Below are positions 4,557 through 7,033 of a DNA stretch of 7,033 bases, in pieces. The notes under the pieces were generated by a model, which was given only the letters and a program-made list of their open reading frames with translations, had not been told where the DNA came from and searched no databases. Position numbers and translations under genes: made by a program. The stretch lies in contig DPQS01000028.1 of assembly GCA_003537755.1 (NCBI GenBank), positions 11,086 to 18,118 on the forward strand, given 5' to 3'. Source of the DNA: Clostridiales bacterium (lineage in GTDB: Bacteria; Bacillota; Clostridia; Christensenellales; CAG-314). Every line of letters starts with the position of its first letter. Positions within the stretch are counted from its first letter, which is position 1.

Positions 4557-6446
4557 TCATTCCAAAAGTTGTTCCCACTCTGCGCCCAACGTTTCCAGTT
4601 CGGCATTCGCCTGCTCTATTTCCGCAAGTACTGCCGCTGTCTTTACGTAGTCAGCGGCGACGATCGGATCGGCAAGTTGCGCGTTAAGCTCCGCAAGTTG
4701 CTGCTCGTGGCGAGTAATTTCCGTTTCCAGTTCCTTTACGCGACGAGCCTTGTTCACCTCGGCGGCGCGTTGCTTTGCGTTGCGGTAAGTCGGTTTCTGC
4801 GCGGCGGTTTTGTCCGTTGGTTTTACTTCCGCCTGCGGCTTTTCGGCATACACACGACTGACAAAATCGTCGTAATTTCCGTCATACGTAGTAATTTTTC
4901 CGTTACTCAGTTCGGCAATCTGCGTGCCGAGCGCATTTACAAAATACCTGTCATGCGACACAAAAAGCACAGTACCCGTGTAGGCGCGAAGTGCTTCTTC
5001 GAGAGCTTCTCTGCTTGGCAAATCGAGGTGGTTTGTCGGCTCGTCAAGCAGCAACAGATTGTTGTCCTTCGCCATAATCATGGCAAGCCCCAGTTTGGCG
5101 CGCTCGCCGCCGCTGAGGTCGGAAACCGATTTGTACACGTCGTCCGCGCCGAGCGTAACCTGAGCAAGCAACTTTCTTATGTCGGTCTGGCTCATGCGAG
5201 TGTTGTCGAACCACAGTTGATCGATGACGCGAAAATTGCCGTCAAGATTAAGGTTTTCCTGATCGTAGTAGCCTGCGCGCACGTTTTTGCCGTAGACGAT
5301 ATGTCCGTAGTCCATGGGACTGTTTGCCGCAACACGCCTGACAAGGGTACTTTTGCCACAACCGTTAAGCCCTAAAAGAGCAACTTTCTGACCGCGGCGC
5401 ACCTGCAAATTGACGTTGTCAAGCACCTTTTTGTCGCCGAAACTTACGGAAAAATCCTTGACCGTAAGCGGAAATTCCGACGGCTCGCTTGTATAAGCGA
5501 AGTTGAAACGCGGCGGCTGCTCGTCGGGCTTCGGAGCGTCGACGACTTCCATACGTTCAAGCATTTTTTCGCGCGACTTTGCCATGTCCGCAGTAGATGC
5601 CCGCACTTTGTTGCGTGCGATGTAATCCTGCAATTTGGCAATTTCCTTTTGTTGACGTTCGTATTCGCGGCGCAGCACTTCGTTGCGTTCCGCCTTGAGT
5701 TGCTTGTACCTGGTGTAATTGCCCTTGTAGGCAACGACGTGTTTGTGCTGCACATCCCAGATTGTACTGCAAAGTTTGTCCAGGAAATATCTGTCGTGCG
5801 ACACCACTATCAACGTGGACTTTTTGTCGGACAGGAAGTTTTCCAGCCAATCGAGGGTTTTGTAATCGAGATGGTTTGTCGGCTCGTCCAGTATCAGCAG
5901 TTCGGGGCAGACAAGCAGCAGTTTGCACAACGCCGCTTTGGTCTTTTCACCGCCGCTAAGCGTGCCTACAACCCTGTCCGCGAAGGCTGACATTCCCATG
6001 CCGCTAAGCACCGTTTTTACCTTTTGCTCGGTGTTGTAGGCTTCCGTCACGTCGGCTTCCACCGTCAGTCGGTGATACCTGTCGCTGAGACGTTTGTACT
6101 CGTCACCGTCGTAAGGCAAGGTTGCCAACTGCGCCGCAACGTCGTTAATTTGCGACACCAAGCGGTGTTGAGCGTCAAAAACCGTCATCAATTCGTCAAA
6201 CAGCGTATTGTCGGAGTCGAAGTCACACTTCTGCTTCAACACGCCCAGGGTAAGCCCGTTTTTGCGATAGATTTCGCCGCCGAACAATTGGTGTTCGCCC
6301 GTAATGCAATCTAGAAGCGTTGTTTTGCCCGCGCCGTTTGCACCGACGATACCGATGTTGTCGCCCTCGTTGACATCAAGATTGACATCCTCGAATATAG
6401 TTGTGTCGGCGTAACGAAATTCCGCCGATTTAAGTTGAAGTAACAT
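4557..6446 (-). CDS. ABC-F family ATPase, ribosome-associated (YdiF/Uup-like)
   Basis: A 629-residue protein with two fused ABC ATPase domains and no membrane segment, the ABC-F plan. Domain 1: Walker A GANGAGKT 35-42, signature LSGGE 163-167, LDEPTNHLD with E188, switch SHDR 216-219. A charged linker of about 240-325, with RASTADMAKSREKMLERME, corresponds to the P-site tRNA interaction motif. Domain 2: Walker A GLNGCGKS 359-366, LSGGE 444-448, LDEPTNHLD with E469, SHDR 497-500. A basic stretch at about 535-570 leads to a C-terminal coiled coil (about 565-625), as in YdiF and Uup. Such proteins bind the ribosomal E site and help stalled or starting ribosomes; some give antibiotic protection, but nothing here singles that out. 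Start: M at 6446 directly precedes the family start; its ribosome site is weak, and the upstream extension to 6581 translates a repeat. The TGA lies 2 bp before the reductase start. It is the first gene of the unit; I see no leader peptide in the 94 bp upstream. Confidence 0.94.
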   Translation of the reverse strand: MLLQLKSAEFRYADTTIFEDVNLDVNEGDNIGIVGANGAGKTTLLDCITGEHQLFGGEIYRKNGLTLGVLKQKCDFDSDNTLFDELMTVFDAQHRLVSQINDVAAQLATLPYDGDEYKRLSDRYHRLTVEADVTEAYNTEQKVKTVLSGMGMSAFADRVVGTLSGGEKTKAALCKLLLVCPELLILDEPTNHLDYKTLDWLENFLSDKKSTLIVVSHDRYFLDKLCSTIWDVQHKHVVAYKGNYTRYKQLKAERNEVLRREYERQQKEIAKLQDYIARNKVRASTADMAKSREKMLERMEVVDAPKPDEQPPRFNFAYTSEPSEFPLTVKDFSVSFGDKKVLDNVNLQVRRGQKVALLGLNGCGKSTLVRRVAANSPMDYGHIVYGKNVRAGYYDQENLNLDGNFRVIDQLWFDNTRMSQTDIRKLLAQVTLGADDVYKSVSDLSGGERAKLGLAMIMAKDNNLLLLDEPTNHLDLPSREALEEALRAYTGTVLFVSHDRYFVNALGTQIAELSNGKITTYDGNYDDFVSRVYAEKPQAEVKPTDKTAAQKPTYRNAKQRAAEVNKARRVKELETEITRHEQQLAELNAQLADPIVAADYVKTAAVLAEIEQANAELETLGAEWEQLLE

Positions 6447-6458
6447 AGTTTGAAATAG
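6442..6458 (+). repeat. 17-bp inverted repeat, arm at the ABC-F start codon
   Basis: AACATAGTTTGAAATAG matches the minus strand at 6881-6865 in 16 of 17 positions. The complement of its CAT (6444-6446) is the ATG of the ABC-F gene, so the initiation site lies in a repeated sequence. The arms bound a 440-bp segment that holds both REP-like copies, which suggests the ends of a small non-autonomous element, or a duplicated leader sequence. No target-site duplication is evident at its outer edges. Confidence 0.4.
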
Positions 6459-6545
6459 CGTCAGAGTTGTTTTTATGTAGAGATTTATTTGTAATTCCGA
6501 TACAATAACCGCAAACAACCGAATAATTACAAAAAGTAATTTTGG

Positions 6546-6601
6546 GACAAGCGGTACCCTTTCGTGGGATTGCCACGGCACTTTGTGCCTCGCAATGACA
6601 T
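6546..6601 (+). repeat. REP-like palindromic repeat, copy A
   Basis: A 56-bp unit that recurs at 6785-6840 with two mismatches. Its core, 6569-6596, is an interrupted palindrome: ATTGC and GCAAT as outer arms, GGCAC and GTGCC as inner arms and TTT in the loop. The ATTGC...GCAATGACA pattern looks like the interspersed repeats found many times in some bacterial genomes; that is recollection, not a search. In this copy the upstream CCCTTTCGTGGG has lost one pairing base compared with copy B. Confidence 0.75.
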
Positions 6602-6679
6602 TTTTACATTAAAAACTTTACAAGATTACGTTCCTTGTCATTTTGCTTTTTACAACCAACAACGTGCCCTTGACCATGA

Positions 6680-6714
6680 GGGGTGGGCGGTCGGGGTAGC
6701 GGCGCTGTGGGGGG
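6680..6714 (+). other. G-run cluster, possible G-quadruplex
   Basis: Four plus-strand runs of three to six G (6680-6683, 6685-6687, 6693-6696, 6709-6714) are separated by 1, 5 and 12 bases. The last loop is longer than the usual limit of seven, so a quadruplex is only possible. The stretch is much more GC-rich than its AT-rich flanks and lies between the two REP-like copies. The rest of 6602-6784 shows no gene I would defend. Confidence 0.3.
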
Positions 6715-6784
6715 CATACCACAAGTGACGACGAAAGATAGCGGCACCGTACTGCCACATTAGTCATTATTACACAAAGCCTTA

Positions 6785-6840
6785 GACAAGCGGAACCCTT
6801 TCGGGGGATTGCCACGGCACTTTGTGCCTCGCAATGACAT
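6785..6840 (+). repeat. REP-like palindromic repeat, copy B
   Basis: 54 of 56 bases are identical to copy A and in the same orientation, 239 bp apart. The palindrome core is at 6808-6835. Here CCCTTTCGGGGG before the core could form a second small hairpin. Same-orientation copies so close together are a source of deletion by recombination. Confidence 0.75.
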
Positions 6841-6842
6841 AA

Positions 6843-6874
6843 TTTGAAATTGACTTTATACGGTCTATTTCAAA
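6843..6874. repeat. Inverted repeat beside REP copy B
   Basis: TTTGAAAT (6843-6850) and ATTTCAAA (6867-6874) pair perfectly. After one mismatch GAC (6852-6854) and GTC (6863-6865) pair as well, leaving an 8-bp centre. The right arm also belongs to the 17-bp inverted repeat with 6442-6458. As RNA it would form an AT-rich 11-pair hairpin; no T-run follows. Confidence 0.45.
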
Positions 6875-6881
6875 CTACGTT
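6865..6881 (-). repeat. 17-bp inverted repeat, outer arm
   Basis: The minus strand reads AACGTAGTTTGAAATAG, one mismatch from the arm at 6442-6458. It lies between REP copy B and the RNA-like region at the right edge. A looser third relative of the motif, ACATAATTTGAAATTG, is at 6837-6852 (14 of 16 with 6443-6458). Confidence 0.4.
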
Positions 6882-7033
6882 CCGCCGAAGTTGGTCAACG
6901 CGAAGTACGCAAGCCGATTGCAAACTGTTAGCAAGCATAATCAGGGGTGGCGAGATGTTGCCAATTAGGGACATCACCGCGAGCCCGCGGCTGGGTAGGC
7001 AACCTACCTCTAAGCCCTAATGGGCGAAGCGGC
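6882..7033. ncRNA. Candidate structured non-coding RNA, incomplete at right edge, family not recognised
   Basis: About 150 bp with frequent stops in the frames I read and a dense set of potential helices. From left to right: 6949-6978 can fold with ATGT pairing ACAT plus an outer GGCG/CACC stem with a bulge; CCGC and GCGG at about 6977-6990; a 6-bp stem GGTAGG-CAA-CCTACC at 6994-7008; GCCC-TAAT-GGGC at 7014-7025. The loop of the first helix, GCCAATTAGGG (6960-6970), is complementary with one mismatch to CCCTAATGGGC (7015-7025). That gives a possible pseudoknot or an alternative to the last hairpin. GCCG at 6884-6887 can also close with CGGC at 7030-7033. The strand is undecided. It does not match tRNA, tmRNA, RNase P, SRP or 6S RNA as I know them. 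It could be a riboswitch-type leader, part of a larger RNA, or a repeated mobile sequence. Confidence 0.4.

Noticed and set aside
4555..4578. Upstream starts for the reductase at 4578 or 4560
   Set aside because: The extra residues lie before the conserved beta strand of the SDR fold, and neither has a usable ribosome site at a normal distance.
4554..5375. Plus-strand reading frame of 273 codons
   Set aside because: It is antisense to the C-terminal half of the ABC-F gene and shows no domain of its own.
6447..6581. N-terminal extension of the ABC-F protein by 45 residues
   Set aside because: Its first part translates REP-like copy A, and the ABC-F family begins directly at the methionine at 6446.
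6618..6815. 65-codon minus-strand frame in the repeat region
   Set aside because: Its start lies in REP-like copy B and it runs through the G/C-run stretch. There is no domain and the composition is unlike the neighbouring genes.
6546..6840. CRISPR array
   Set aside because: There are only two repeat copies, 56 bp long with a 183-bp interval, which is not a repeat-spacer pattern, and no cas genes are present.
6882..6960. tRNA-like look (a D-arm-like TTGGTCAACGCG and a GATTGCAAACTG resembling a tRNA-Cys anticodon loop)
   Set aside because: The anticodon stem does not pair, and there is no T-arm GTTCGANTC or acceptor stem at the right distance.
6949..7033. T-box leader (AATTAGGG followed by ACCGCG)
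   Set aside because: The T-box core AGGGTGGNACCGCG is broken by ACATC, and no terminator with T-run or downstream aminoacyl-tRNA synthetase gene is visible on this strand.

Overview
The window is a piece of a bacterial chromosome, most likely from an uncultured anaerobic Bacillota (Clostridia-like, possibly gut) organism. That inference rests on an IscR/Rrf2 regulator overlapping a cysteine desulfurase, a 56-residue ferredoxin with two [4Fe-4S] motifs, a YjbK-like CYTH protein, a YdiF/Uup-like ABC-F ATPase, Shine-Dalgarno sites of the AGGAG type and mid-range GC. It is not proof of taxonomy. Every credible protein gene is on the minus strand, so the window is transcribed from right to left. 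Layout, in the direction of transcription: (1) 6447-7033 has no credible protein gene. It holds a possible structured RNA running off the right edge, two 56-bp direct copies of a REP-like palindromic element, a G-run-rich stretch and short inverted repeats, one of which overlaps the start codon of the next gene. (2) 6446-2894 is a tight three-gene unit: ABC-F ATPase, short-chain dehydrogenase/reductase and membrane-anchored alpha/beta hydrolase. The genes touch or nearly touch (2 bp gap, then a 1 bp overlap) and are probably translated in a coupled way. (3) 2762-1494 is a CYTH-domain phosphohydrolase followed by a HAD-family phosphatase. (4) 1108-938 is the small ferredoxin, with its own promoter and a strong intrinsic terminator. 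(5) 605-1 is an IscR-like Rrf2 regulator followed, with a 4-bp overlap, by the start of a cysteine desulfurase that leaves the window at base 1. The left third forms an iron-sulfur theme: cysteine desulfurase supplies sulfur, an Fe-S-sensing Rrf2 protein probably controls it, and a nearby ferredoxin is a consumer of clusters. A 16-bp element is shared (14/16) between the iscR-like and ferredoxin promoter regions, and an imperfect palindrome sits on the -35 box of the iscR-like gene. Together they suggest, without proving, common control. The middle genes are ordinary housekeeping or accessory enzymes whose substrates cannot be read from sequence. I found no clear new protein system. The parts most worth a second look are non-coding: the right-edge RNA-like region, the repeat cluster upstream of the ABC-F gene, and the repeated operator-like motifs upstream of the ferredoxin.
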